This document shows positions 30,336 to 38,895 of a stretch of 64,000 bases of DNA, one piece after another. Location of the stretch: positions 25,641 to 89,640 of the forward strand of contig QBLY01000005.1 of NCBI GenBank assembly GCA_003241895.1, in the 5' to 3' direction. The DNA comes from Lysobacteraceae bacterium. GTDB taxonomy: Bacteria > Pseudomonadota > Gammaproteobacteria > Xanthomonadales > Xanthomonadaceae. How positions within the stretch are numbered: the first letter of the stretch is position 1; each line of letters opens with the position of its first letter. Under the pieces are notes generated by a model. The model was given only the letters and a program-made list of their open reading frames with translations. It ran no database searches and was not told where the DNA came from. The translations under genes were made by a program, and so were the position numbers.

Positions 30336-30733
30336 GCCGCCAGCCCCTGCAGCAGGCCGAGCGGATGGTGTGCGCGCGCCACGAAGTACATGAAGCCGAA
30401 CGTCACGAGCGCGGCAAGGTAGAAACCGGCGCGGGCGCGGCGGCTGCGTGCGCGCTTGAGCGCCAGGCTCCCCAGCACCACGTAAACCACCAGCAGCGCC
30501 AGCTTCACCGACAGCCAAGGCACCGCGAAGGGGTTTAGCTTGAGTGCGGTGAGCAGCATCAGCGCCGCGGTCAGCAGCGCGGTGTCGATGGTGTAGCTGA
30601 GGTAGCGCAGCGGCGCCGCCATGGCCCAGCGGGCGCCAGCAAGAACCGCCGCGCCGCGCAGCGCAAACAGCAGGCCGCTGGCGATCACCATCGCCACGTG
30701 CACCGACTTTATCTGCAGGTAGAACTCGATCAT
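30332..30733 (-). CDS. SirB2-like four-helix membrane protein
   Basis: A 133-residue integral membrane protein with four hydrophobic segments (about 5-27, 40-62, 70-88 and 103-120). The start FYLQIKSVHVAMVIASG with its conserved His, and the later RYLSYTIDTALLTAALML, match the SirB2 family, whose biochemical role is unknown. It lies 9 nt after nnrS and overlaps the cysteine synthase-like gene, so all three are probably co-transcribed. Confidence 0.82.
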   Translation of the reverse strand: MIEFYLQIKSVHVAMVIASGLLFALRGAAVLAGARWAMAAPLRYLSYTIDTALLTAALMLLTALKLNPFAVPWLSVKLALLVVYVVLGSLALKRARSRRARAGFYLAALVTFGFMYFVARAHHPLGLLQGLAA

Positions 30734-30742
30734 GGCGCGCCC

Positions 30743-31954
30743 TCAGCCCGGCTTGCCGTCGGCGCGGGGCGTGGCGTAGATCCACAGCGACCGCAGCACC
30801 CAGGGCGTGAACACCGCCAGCCAGCCCACACCCGAGGCCAGCATCCACGGAGCGGGGTGGGGCACCAGTTCGGCGGCGATGCGCAGTACCGCGAGCAGCT
30901 GCATGCCCACGAAGGCCAGCGCCGGGATGCGGCCCAACTCAAGCGGCCGGCCGGAATGGCCCTGGGTCACGCGGGTCACCATGGCCACCAGCAGGCTGCC
31001 GAAGAAGCCCACCGACAGGGCGTGCACCGGCGCCCGGCCCAGCGCGAACTCGCCGGTGGCCGCGAACCAGGCGCTCTGCGCCAGGTACAGCGCCATGCCG
31101 ATCGGCAGCCAGGCGAAGCCGATGAACAGCACGCGCAGCAGCGGCGGCATCGGGCCACGCGGCCACCAGCGCCACAGCGCGAACCCCGTCAGGCCCAGCA
31201 GCGGCGCATCCACCAGCCAGAGCCACTGGTGCAGGTGCGCGAGCTCCAGCGCCAGGTGCGCCACGCACAGCGGCCACAGCATCGCGAGCCAGGCCATCGG
31301 CCGCCACGACACATAGCCCGGCACGGCGTTGGTGGCGAAGAAGGGGAACATGCGGTGCGCCACCGTCGAGTAGATCGGCACCAGCAGCCCGAAGGTACCG
31401 ATCTTGAGCATGGCGAACGCAAGCCGCGGATCGGGAAAGTGCAGGTACACCACGAAGGCCAGCAGGCCGGCCAGGCCCATCAGCAGCCCGCAGAAGCAGG
31501 AAATGGCGTGCCAGGTGGTGTTGCGGTCGCGGAACAGCCAGCCGGCCAGCACCACCATCGCCGCGATCCAGCCCGCCAGCGTGTTCACCACGCCCAGATG
31601 CACCGCCACCGCCGATCCCGACACCAGTCCCGCCAGCGTCAGCACCTGCCCCGCCACCAGGCCCAGGCCCACCGGCAGGTAGTGCCAGCGGCTGGCTTGC
31701 GTCTGGCCCATCCAGCGCGGGAAAACCGTCAGCAGGAAGCCGAAGATGAAGGCCGGCAGCACCTGGTACTGCATGATGAAACCGTGCATCCAGCCTGCCG
31801 GCACCGTGGGTGCGGGCATGGCACCGCCCAGCCAGGCGGTCCACCAGGCCATCGCCGCCAGCACGTTCGTGGCGCCTACGAAGAACAGCAGGCGATGGGG
31901 CGCGGCGGCGATGGCGGCGAGGGGGAAGGGGCTTGGCAGCGTCTTGTTGTCCAT
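30743..31954 (-). CDS. nnrS: NnrS family membrane protein, nitric oxide stress
   Basis: A heme- and copper-containing membrane protein in studied bacteria, helping cells withstand NO. The 403-residue protein has about 12 membrane segments. Family text includes HRLLFFVGATNVLAAMAWW, GWMHGFIMQYQVLPAFIFGF and FPRWMGQ near the N terminus and the later STVAHRMFPFF with conserved histidines. First gene of the nnrS-sirB2-cysK-like operon, with an FNR-type box 34 nt upstream. Confidence 0.93.
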   Translation of the reverse strand: MDNKTLPSPFPLAAIAAAPHRLLFFVGATNVLAAMAWWTAWLGGAMPAPTVPAGWMHGFIMQYQVLPAFIFGFLLTVFPRWMGQTQASRWHYLPVGLGLVAGQVLTLAGLVSGSAVAVHLGVVNTLAGWIAAMVVLAGWLFRDRNTTWHAISCFCGLLMGLAGLLAFVVYLHFPDPRLAFAMLKIGTFGLLVPIYSTVAHRMFPFFATNAVPGYVSWRPMAWLAMLWPLCVAHLALELAHLHQWLWLVDAPLLGLTGFALWRWWPRGPMPPLLRVLFIGFAWLPIGMALYLAQSAWFAATGEFALGRAPVHALSVGFFGSLLVAMVTRVTQGHSGRPLELGRIPALAFVGMQLLAVLRIAAELVPHPAPWMLASGVGWLAVFTPWVLRSLWIYATPRADGKPG

Positions 31955-31988
31955 GCCGCCATGCTCGCGCGCCGCGTGCGAATGCGCC

Positions 31989-32002
31989 TTGATCCACGTC
32001 AG
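31989..32002 (-). promoter_or_regulatory. FNR-type box upstream of nnrS
   Basis: TTGATCCACGTCAG on the plus strand (CTGAC-N4-ATCAA on the minus). One half is exact FNR consensus, the other differs at two positions. It lies 34 nt upstream of the nnrS ATG, next to the norB terminator. Confidence 0.65.
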
Positions 32003-32007
32003 TCGTG

Positions 32008-32038
32008 CAAAAGAACGGGGCCGCTTTCGCGGCCCCGT
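32008..32038 (-). terminator. Intrinsic terminator after norB
   Basis: Perfect 10-bp stem ACGGGGCCGC/GCGGCCCCGT (32015-32024 and 32029-32038) with a 4-nt loop, followed on the minus strand by TCTTTT. It lies 28 nt past the norB stop and separates norB from nnrS. Confidence 0.8.
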
Positions 32039-32065
32039 GCTCCCCTCCCGGGTCTTGCGTCGGGC

Positions 32066-34348
32066 TCAGCGGGCGGCTTCGGTGGACGCCTCCACCTTGA
32101 CGGCCGCCTTGCGCGGTGCAATCCACAGCCGCGCCACGAACCAAGCCAGCGACAGCGCGCCGATGCTGAAGATCGTGTCGCCCGGGACGCGCATCCACAC
32201 CAGCATCTCGATCAGCGGCTGCTGCATGAAGTCGGCCGAGCGTGCGTACCAGTAGCCATGGTCGATGGCCGCGATCAGCTGCAGGATGCCGATCGGCAGC
32301 AGGGTGAACAGCGCCATCCCCACCAGGCCGATGTTGAGCGCCCAGAACGCGGTGCGCAGCGGGGCTTCGGGCCAGATCGCGTCGGGCTTGAGGCCGCGCA
32401 GGCAGAACAGCATCAGGCCAATGCCCAGCATGCCGTACACGCCGAACAGCGCGGTGTGGCCATGCAGCGGGGTCAGGTTCAGGCCCTGCATGTAGTACAG
32501 CGGCAGCGGGGGGTTGATCAGGAAGCCGAACAGGCCCGCGCCCACCAGGTTCCAGAACGCCACCGCCACGAAGAACAGGATCGGCCACTTGTAGCGCTGC
32601 ATCCACGGCGTGGCGTGGCCCAGCTTGAACGTGTGGTAGGCCTCGAAGCCGACATAGGCCAGCGGCACCACTTCCAACGCCGAGAATGAAGCGCCCAGCG
32701 CGATCACCGCCACCGGCGTGCCGGTGAAGTACAGGTGGTGCAGGGTGCCCAGCACGCCGCCGGCCATGAACACGATGGTCGCGAACAGGGTCGCCATGGT
32801 GCCGGTGCTGACCTTGATCAGGCCCAGCTTGGTGAACAGGAAGGCGACTACCGCGACCGCGAAGACTTCGAAGAAGCCCTCCACCCACAGGTGCACCACC
32901 CACCAGCGCCAGTACTCGACCATCGACAGGTGCGTGTGCTCGCCCCACATCAGGCCGGCGCCGTAGAACAGGCCGATGGCGATGGTGGACAGGAACAGCA
33001 GCGTGGTGATGGACCGCGATTCGCCGCCGGCGCGAATGGCCGGCACCAGGCAGCGGCCCACCAGCGTCAGCCAGATGCCCAGGCCCAGGAACAGGAACCA
33101 CTGCCAGAACCGGCCCATGTCCACGTATTCCCAGCCCTGGTGGCCGAACCAGAAGTTGTTCGCCAGACCGAGCTTTTGCATCACTGCGAACCACTGACCG
33201 GCGAACGAGCCCACCACGATTACTATCAGGCAGACCCACAGCACGTGCACGCCAAGAGCTTGGTATTTCGGCTCATGCCCTGAAATCGCCGGGCCGATGT
33301 ACAAGCCCATGCCCAGCCAGGCCGTGGCGATCCACAGTACCGCCAGCTGCGTGTGCCAGGTGCGGGTGAGCGAGTAGGGCAGGTATTCCGCCAGCGGGAA
33401 GCCGTAGGCTTCCTGGCCCTCCACCTGGTAGTGCGCGGTGATGGCACCCAGCGCGATCTGCACCAGGAACAGCGCGATCACGATCCAGAAGTACTTGGCG
33501 GTGGCCTTCATTGAAGGCGTCACCACCACGGCGGCCAGCGGATCGGTGGCCGGCAGCTGCAGCGGCGCTTCTTCGCGGCTGTGGTTGACGGCGTAGTGCC
33601 AGCCCAGAAGCGCGATGCCGGCGATCAGGAACAGCACGCTGAACACGGTCCACATGAACAGGCTTGACGGCGGCGTATTGCCCACCAGCGGCTCGTGCGG
33701 CCAGTTGTTGGTGTAGGTGATGTCCTTGCCCGGACGCTGGGTGACCGCCGACCAGGCCGTCCACCAGTAGAACGCCGTCATCGCGCGCCGGTGTTGTGCG
33801 TCGGGGACGGTGTTGTTCTTCATCGCGTAGTTCTCGCGCAGCACCGCCGTGGCCGGATCGTTGCCGAGCAGGCTCTGGTAGTGCGCCGAAACGTTGGCGA
33901 TGGCCATCGCGCGGTCGTCGTCTATCACCACCTGGCGCGTTGCCGGGTCGTAGGTGTTGGGCCGCATCATCGCCGTCAGGTGCGCGGTCAGTGCCGCCTG
34001 CTCGGGTGCGCCCAGCGCCTTGAAAGACGCGCCCTGGTAGTCGCGGCGGGCCCACTGGTCAAGGATGTCCACGGCCTCGCGGTGCAGCCAGTCCGCCGTC
34101 CAGTCCGGCGCCACGTAGCTGCCGTGGCCCCAGATGGAGCCCAGCTGTTGGCCGCCGGTGGACTGCCATACCTGGCGTCCCAGCTGGATGTCGGCGCGGG
34201 TGAAGACCACTTGGCCGCTGCGCGTAACGACCTGCTCGGGCATCGGCGGCATTTCCCGATGGATCTCGCCGCCCACCCACAACAGGACGGAAAACGAGAC
34301 GGCGAGCAAGACCGCGAGTGCGATCCATAGCTTGCGTGTACTGCTCAT
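32066..34348 (-). CDS. norB: Quinol-dependent nitric oxide reductase (qNor)
   Basis: Reduces NO to N2O with electrons from quinol in the inner membrane. The 760-residue length and the N-terminal extension, with periplasmic segment GQQLGSIWGHGSYVAPDWTADWLHREA, are those of the single-subunit qNor rather than the 450-residue cNorB. The C-terminal heme-copper domain has the histidine-rich segments WRWWVVHLWVEGFFEV, LHHLYFTG and HGHTALFGVYG. An FNR-type box lies 55 nt upstream and a terminator follows. A norC gene is absent, as expected for qNor. Confidence 0.96.
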   Translation of the reverse strand: MSSTRKLWIALAVLLAVSFSVLLWVGGEIHREMPPMPEQVVTRSGQVVFTRADIQLGRQVWQSTGGQQLGSIWGHGSYVAPDWTADWLHREAVDILDQWARRDYQGASFKALGAPEQAALTAHLTAMMRPNTYDPATRQVVIDDDRAMAIANVSAHYQSLLGNDPATAVLRENYAMKNNTVPDAQHRRAMTAFYWWTAWSAVTQRPGKDITYTNNWPHEPLVGNTPPSSLFMWTVFSVLFLIAGIALLGWHYAVNHSREEAPLQLPATDPLAAVVVTPSMKATAKYFWIVIALFLVQIALGAITAHYQVEGQEAYGFPLAEYLPYSLTRTWHTQLAVLWIATAWLGMGLYIGPAISGHEPKYQALGVHVLWVCLIVIVVGSFAGQWFAVMQKLGLANNFWFGHQGWEYVDMGRFWQWFLFLGLGIWLTLVGRCLVPAIRAGGESRSITTLLFLSTIAIGLFYGAGLMWGEHTHLSMVEYWRWWVVHLWVEGFFEVFAVAVVAFLFTKLGLIKVSTGTMATLFATIVFMAGGVLGTLHHLYFTGTPVAVIALGASFSALEVVPLAYVGFEAYHTFKLGHATPWMQRYKWPILFFVAVAFWNLVGAGLFGFLINPPLPLYYMQGLNLTPLHGHTALFGVYGMLGIGLMLFCLRGLKPDAIWPEAPLRTAFWALNIGLVGMALFTLLPIGILQLIAAIDHGYWYARSADFMQQPLIEMLVWMRVPGDTIFSIGALSLAWFVARLWIAPRKAAVKVEASTEAAR

Positions 34349-34403
34349 GACAACTCTCCGTTTTGGATGTCGTCATGCTCGGTCGCCGGGGGTATTGGCG
34401 GCC

Positions 34404-34417
34404 CTGACACAGGTCAA
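34404..34417 (-). promoter_or_regulatory. FNR-type box upstream of norB
   Basis: CTGACACAGGTCAA (minus strand TTGACCTGTGTCAG), 9 of 10 positions of the TTGAC-N4-GTCAA form. It lies 55 nt upstream of the norB ATG, matching the ccoN and TonB-receptor spacing. Confidence 0.7.
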
Positions 34418-34424
34418 GCGTGGT

Positions 34425-35189
34425 TCAGATTCTCAGCACCGGCATGGCCAGCGTTTCGAGGGCGGCGGTGTCGAGCAGCTCGAGTTCGCGGCGGTCCACG
34501 CGCACCAGGCCGTCTTCCTGCAGGCGCTTGAGTACTCGGCTCACCGTTTCCGGCGCCAGGCGCAGGTAGTTGGCGATGTCGGTGCGGGTCATGGTGAGGT
34601 GCAGCCGCGTGGCCGAGAAGCCGCGTCGCTGGTAGCGCCGCGACAGCGCCACCAGGAACGCGGCCATGCGCTCGTCGGCGCTGAAGTCGCCCGCCAGCAG
34701 GGACGCCTTGCCGATGTCTTCGCTGAGCAGCTTGAACAGCTGCGCCTGCAGGCCCGGCATGCGGGTGGCCAGCAGCGCCATCTTCGGGAACGAGAACCGG
34801 CACAGCATCACCGTGTCCAGCGCCACCGCGTTGCAGGGGTAGCGCGACTGGCTGATCGCGCTCAGGCCGATGATCTCGCCCGGCAGGTGGAAGCCCAGCA
34901 CCTGTTCGTGGCCGGCGGCGTCGAGCACGTAGGTCTTGACGGTGCCGGCGCGCACGGCGGCGATGGCGTTGAACTCATCGCCCTCGCGGAAGATGTGCTC
35001 GCCTTCGTGGAAGGGACCGATGTGTTCAACCAGCACGTGCAGGTCCAACAGCGACGACTTGTCGTAGCCCTGCGACAGGCAGGCGTCGGAAAACGCGCAG
35101 GTGCTGCAGAAGTGCAGCTGGTCGCCGTCGTCGGCTGCGGCGGGGGAGGGCAGCGGGCGCCGTCGGGAAACGGGGCTCAAGACGACCAC
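34425..35189 (-). CDS. Second FNR-type transcriptional regulator
   Basis: CRP/FNR-family regulator, 254 residues from the GTG at 35189. Cysteines 28, 31 and 37 (CSTCAFSDAC) and 130 (VMLCRF) give a full [4Fe-4S] ligand set with the same 93-residue spacing as E. coli FNR. The recognition helix LAPETVSRVL retains Glu, Ser and Arg. The frame is open to an ATG at 35273, but that would run 71 nt into hemN; the GTG leaves a 13-nt gap and a GAGG site about 11 nt upstream. It follows hemN, so both probably share the FNR-type box before hemN. Not a cysteine-free DNR/NnrR type. Confidence 0.86.
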   Translation of the reverse strand: MVVLSPVSRRRPLPSPAAADDGDQLHFCSTCAFSDACLSQGYDKSSLLDLHVLVEHIGPFHEGEHIFREGDEFNAIAAVRAGTVKTYVLDAAGHEQVLGFHLPGEIIGLSAISQSRYPCNAVALDTVMLCRFSFPKMALLATRMPGLQAQLFKLLSEDIGKASLLAGDFSADERMAAFLVALSRRYQRRGFSATRLHLTMTRTDIANYLRLAPETVSRVLKRLQEDGLVRVDRRELELLDTAALETLAMPVLRI

Positions 35190-35202
35190 CGCGACGCCGG
35201 CC

Positions 35203-36597
35203 TCAGATGGCCTTCGAGAACCGCGCGGGCTCGGACTGGGGCTGCTGGAGGTAGCGGTCGAAACATGCCGCAATGATACGCAGCAACAGCCGGCCGCGCG
35301 ACGTCACCTGCAGGCTGCGCGGGTGGCGTTCAACCAGGCCATCCGCCACCAGCGGCTCCAGGCGCGCCAGGTCGTCGCGGAAGTAGTCGTCGAACACGAT
35401 CGCGTGGCGCTGTTCCAGGGTGGCGAAGTCCACTTCACCGTGGCACATCAGCTGCTGGATCAGCTCGGCCCGCAGCACGTCGTCGGCGTCCAGGGACATG
35501 CCGCGCCAGGTCGGGAGGCGGCCGCTGTCGATGGCGATTTCCCAGGACGGCAGGTCGCGCGGGTTCTGGCTGTAGCTGTCGCCGACGTGGCTTATCGAGC
35601 TCACGCCCAGTCCGATCAGGTCGCAGTCGGCGTGGGTGGTGTAGCCCATGAAGTTGCGGTGCAGGTGGCCCTGCGCCTGGGCCGTGGCCAGGTCGTCGCC
35701 GGGCAGCGCGAAATGGTCCATGCCGATGTACCGGTAGCCCGCGGCGGAAAGCTTCTCGATCGCCAGCTGCAGCAGGCCCAGCTTGTCTTCGGCGCTGGGA
35801 AGATCCGCTTCGTTGATGCGCTGCTGGGGCCGGAACAGCTGCGGCATGTGCGCGTAGCTGTACACCGCCAGGCGGTCGGGGCGGGTGGCGATCATGGTGT
35901 CCAGGGTCTTGCCGAAGCCTTCCCGGGTCTGGCGCGGCAGGCCGTAGATCAGGTCCACGTTCACCGAACGGAAGCCGTTCGCGCGGCAGGCATCGATCAC
36001 GGCCTGGGTTTCCTCGACGCTCTGGATGCGGTTCACTGCTTCCTGCACCGCGGGGTCGAAGTCCTGCACGCCCAGGCTGGCCCGGTTGAAGCCCATGAAG
36101 GCCAGCGCCTCGATGTCGCCGGGGTTGATGCAGCGCGGGTCGATCTCGATCGAGAAGTCGCGCGACGGGCTCTGGCTGAAGTGGAAGTGCCGGCTCAGCG
36201 TTTCCAGCAGCTCGCCGATCTGGCCCGGCGTGAGGAAGTTGGGCGTGCCGCCGCCCAGGTGCACCTGCATCACGTCGCGGTCGCGGTCGAACAGCGGGCC
36301 CAGCAGCGACGCTTCGCGCACCAGGCGCTGCAGGTAGCCATCGGCACGCGAGTGGTCGTGGGTGATGATGCGGTTGCAGCCGCAATAGAAGCAGGGGCTG
36401 AAGCAGAACGGCACATGGACATACAGCGACAGCCGGCGCGGGATGGGGTCGTCGTTGCTCAGCTGCGCGGCTTGCCGGAACTGCGCCTCGCCGAAGCCCG
36501 AGTGGAACTGCGGCGCGGTCGGGTACGAGGTATAGCGCGGACCGGGACGGTCGTAGCGGCGCAGCAGCTCGGCATCGAAGGGGGGAATGGCAGTCAT
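35203..36597 (-). CDS. hemN: Oxygen-independent coproporphyrinogen III oxidase
   Basis: Radical SAM enzyme that decarboxylates coproporphyrinogen III for heme synthesis without oxygen. The 464-residue protein has the N-terminal RYTSYPTAPQF text of true HemN, the cluster motif CFSPCFYCGC (CxxxCxxC plus the extra Cys), GGGTPNFL, and the later HMPQLFRPQQRI. These set it apart from the HemW-type heme chaperone. An FNR-type box lies 35 nt upstream. Heme made anaerobically is needed for NirS, NirK, qNor and cbb3. Confidence 0.96.
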   Translation of the reverse strand: MTAIPPFDAELLRRYDRPGPRYTSYPTAPQFHSGFGEAQFRQAAQLSNDDPIPRRLSLYVHVPFCFSPCFYCGCNRIITHDHSRADGYLQRLVREASLLGPLFDRDRDVMQVHLGGGTPNFLTPGQIGELLETLSRHFHFSQSPSRDFSIEIDPRCINPGDIEALAFMGFNRASLGVQDFDPAVQEAVNRIQSVEETQAVIDACRANGFRSVNVDLIYGLPRQTREGFGKTLDTMIATRPDRLAVYSYAHMPQLFRPQQRINEADLPSAEDKLGLLQLAIEKLSAAGYRYIGMDHFALPGDDLATAQAQGHLHRNFMGYTTHADCDLIGLGVSSISHVGDSYSQNPRDLPSWEIAIDSGRLPTWRGMSLDADDVLRAELIQQLMCHGEVDFATLEQRHAIVFDDYFRDDLARLEPLVADGLVERHPRSLQVTSRGRLLLRIIAACFDRYLQQPQSEPARFSKAI

Positions 36598-36632
36598 GGC
36601 AGGCAGGCTAACGGCCGCCCGCAGGTTCGTCC

Positions 36633-36646
36633 TTGACGCCGGTCAA
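36633..36646 (-). promoter_or_regulatory. FNR-type box upstream of hemN
   Basis: Perfect palindrome TTGACGCCGGTCAA in the 62-nt gap between corA and hemN, 35 nt from the hemN ATG. It probably also drives the downstream FNR-type gene. Confidence 0.8.
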
Positions 36647-36659
36647 GTCGGGCGCGGGA

Positions 36660-37661
36660 TCAGATCCACTTCGCGCGGCGCAGCACCACGAAAAGGGAGC
36701 CCACGATCGCCACGGTCACCCCCACCAGGGCCAGGTAGCTGTAGGGGCCGGCCAGCTCGGGCATGTGCTTGAAGTTCATGCCGTACCAGCTGGCGATCAG
36801 GGTGGGCGCGGCCAGCAGGCCGGCCCAGCCGGCCAGGCGCTTGACCACTTCGCCCTGGGCCACCGTGACCAGGGCCAGGTTGACCGACATGGCCGCGGTC
36901 AGCATTTCGCGCAGGGTGTCGGTGGCGTCGTTCACGCGCAGCGTGTGGTCGAACACGTCGCGGAAGTACAGCCGCATTTCCTCGCCCACCATGCCCGGGT
37001 GCACGCGCGTGAGCTGGCCGGTGATGTCCTGCATGGGCGCCACGGCCAGGCGCAGGCGGGTGAGTTCGCGCTTGAGTTCGTAGAGCTTGATCACGGTATT
37101 GCGGCTGAAGCTTTCGGCGAAGATGTCCTTCTCGAGCTCGTTGAGCTTCTCGCCAAACTCATCGACGATCGGCAGGTAGTTGTCCACGATGAAATCGAGC
37201 ACCGCGTAGAGCCCGAAGCTGGGCCCCATCGCCAGCTGTTCGGGTTCGCGCTCGCAGCGGGCGCGCACCGGCGCATAGGTCAGCGAGGCGCCGTGGCGCA
37301 CGGTCAGCAGGTAGCGCGGACCCATGAACACATGTGTCTCGCCGAATGCCACCTGCCCGTCCACCGCCTGGGCGGTATGCACGGCGATGAACAGCGAGTT
37401 GCCGTAGGCTTCGATCTTCGGCCGCTGGTGCGCGTGGTGGGCGTCTTCCACCGCCAGGTCGTGCAGGTCGAATTCTTCCTGCAGCTGGTCGAGCAGGGCC
37501 TCGTCGGGCTCATGCAGGCCGACCCAGACCCAAGTGCCGTCGTCGACCGCCAGCACGTCGCTGACCTGTTCCAGGGTTATCTCGAGCCGCCTGCCGTCGC
37601 GGGTGTAGGCGGCGCAGTTGACCAGGCTGGCGGGCGCGGTGGGCGGCAGTACTTCGTTCAT
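36660..37661 (-). CDS. corA: CorA family magnesium/cobalt transporter
   Basis: Inner-membrane divalent cation channel, 333 residues. A long cytoplasmic domain (about 1-265) precedes two C-terminal membrane helices; the signature YGMNFKHMPE (GMN motif) lies between them, and the protein ends in the basic RRAKWI. The ATG at 37661 is chosen over one at 37697, since it begins the conserved region directly. It lies 40 nt after the DUF4105 gene on the same strand. Confidence 0.95.
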   Translation of the reverse strand: MNEVLPPTAPASLVNCAAYTRDGRRLEITLEQVSDVLAVDDGTWVWVGLHEPDEALLDQLQEEFDLHDLAVEDAHHAHQRPKIEAYGNSLFIAVHTAQAVDGQVAFGETHVFMGPRYLLTVRHGASLTYAPVRARCEREPEQLAMGPSFGLYAVLDFIVDNYLPIVDEFGEKLNELEKDIFAESFSRNTVIKLYELKRELTRLRLAVAPMQDITGQLTRVHPGMVGEEMRLYFRDVFDHTLRVNDATDTLREMLTAAMSVNLALVTVAQGEVVKRLAGWAGLLAAPTLIASWYGMNFKHMPELAGPYSYLALVGVTVAIVGSLFVVLRRAKWI

Positions 37662-37701
37662 CGCTGCATCATCGGCCGAGCCACGCGCCCGGGGCAAGCG
37701 T

Positions 37702-38895
37702 TCAGCGCTTGGGGTCCATTGCGCGCAGCAGCGCCCAGTGCAGGGGCAGCAGCAGCAGCACCCACTCGACGTTCTCCTGCGGCAGGAACGGCAGGAACCT
37801 CAGGAAGCCCGCCACCGCGGCGCCACCCGCGACCGCCCACAGCAGCCAACGAAAGCGCGCGGAGGGTTCGCGTCCGCGCAGCTTGGCCCAGCCGCCGGGA
37901 AGCAGGCCCAGGCAAAGCGGGCTGAGCAGCAGCAGGTTTTCGTTGCCGTGGCCGGCGACGTGCTCGGTGGCCAGCCAGATCAGGGCCATCACGATCCCTG
38001 CCAGGCCGGCGACAGTCCAGAAGACCAGGGCGCCCGCAGCCAGCGCGCGTGGCGCACGGCGCGCCGACCAGAGCGCCAGGATGGCCAGGGCCACGCCGGC
38101 GAAAAACGCCGGGGTACGCAGGCGCGGCGCTTCGGCCGGCGCAGGCGCGACGAGGTGCGGCAGCAGGGTCTGTTCACTGGCGACCAGCGGCCGGCCATCG
38201 GCCAGCTTCACTTCGCGCAGCGCGTCCCGCAGCCGCATGGGGATGAAGGACTCGTCCCAGCGCGACAGCGGCCGGTCGGCGTAGCCGCCCAGCCCCAGGT
38301 GGAAACCCAGCGCCATCCAGGGCGCCGGCGAGGCCAGGCGCACCGATTCACTGCGGTAGGTGTTGCCCTGCGAGCGGCCCGAGAGCTGCGGCTGCAGCGC
38401 GCCGCCGAGCGCCTGGTCGATGGCGTCGCGGACCTTGGTGGAGCAGTTGCTGGTGAAGTAGTCGTAGCGGTATTGCGCGTTCTCCGGGCGGGCGTTCCCG
38501 GCCAGCGTTGCGGCCAGTGCGGTGGCCGTTTCCGGGGTGAGCTGCAGCCACTGCACGCCGACGCCCCGGCCGGTTTGCGCGTAGCGCGCCAGGTCGTCGT
38601 CCAGCGGCAGCGCCACCAGCCAGTACCGCATGTGGCCGCGGACGAAATTGCCGAAGAAGCCCGGCTCGTCCATGTCGAAGTAGCCGAAGTTGTAGGACGT
38701 GGCGGTGCCGGCGTCGTCGTCCTGCACCAGGATGGCGTTGTGGCCGAAGCGCTCGAAGAAGATGCCGCCCGGCTCCATCGTCACCACGCCGATGCGCGGG
38801 GACGCCAGCGCCAGCGCCGGCCACAGCAGGGCCAGCCCCAGCAGGGCCAGCCACAGCAGCGGTGCGGCCAGGTGGCGCCGACTACTCAGGCGCAT
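37702..38895 (-). CDS. DUF4105 domain membrane protein
   Basis: A 397-residue protein with a signal or anchor segment (residues 12-32), a periplasmic DUF4105-type domain (about 33-240) with FFERFGHNAILV, YNFGYFDMDEPGFF and the conserved YDYFTSNCSTKVRDA, and four or five C-terminal membrane helices. The Asn-Cys-Ser-Thr-Lys segment and the His in RFGHN are typical of this papain-like domain, whose substrate is unknown. It overlaps the end of corC by 14 nt. Confidence 0.84.
   Translation of the reverse strand: MRLSSRRHLAAPLLWLALLGLALLWPALALASPRIGVVTMEPGGIFFERFGHNAILVQDDDAGTATSYNFGYFDMDEPGFFGNFVRGHMRYWLVALPLDDDLARYAQTGRGVGVQWLQLTPETATALAATLAGNARPENAQYRYDYFTSNCSTKVRDAIDQALGGALQPQLSGRSQGNTYRSESVRLASPAPWMALGFHLGLGGYADRPLSRWDESFIPMRLRDALREVKLADGRPLVASEQTLLPHLVAPAPAEAPRLRTPAFFAGVALAILALWSARRAPRALAAGALVFWTVAGLAGIVMALIWLATEHVAGHGNENLLLLSPLCLGLLPGGWAKLRGREPSARFRWLLWAVAGGAAVAGFLRFLPFLPQENVEWVLLLLPLHWALLRAMDPKR

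Noticed and set aside
34425-35189. DNR/NnrR-type NO regulator
   Set aside because: Four cysteines with FNR spacing are present, which such regulators usually lack; an NO role is still possible.
35190-35273. N-terminal extension of the second FNR-type gene to the ATG at 35273
   Set aside because: It would overlap the end of hemN by 71 nt and adds a low-complexity Ser/Pro stretch not found in the family.
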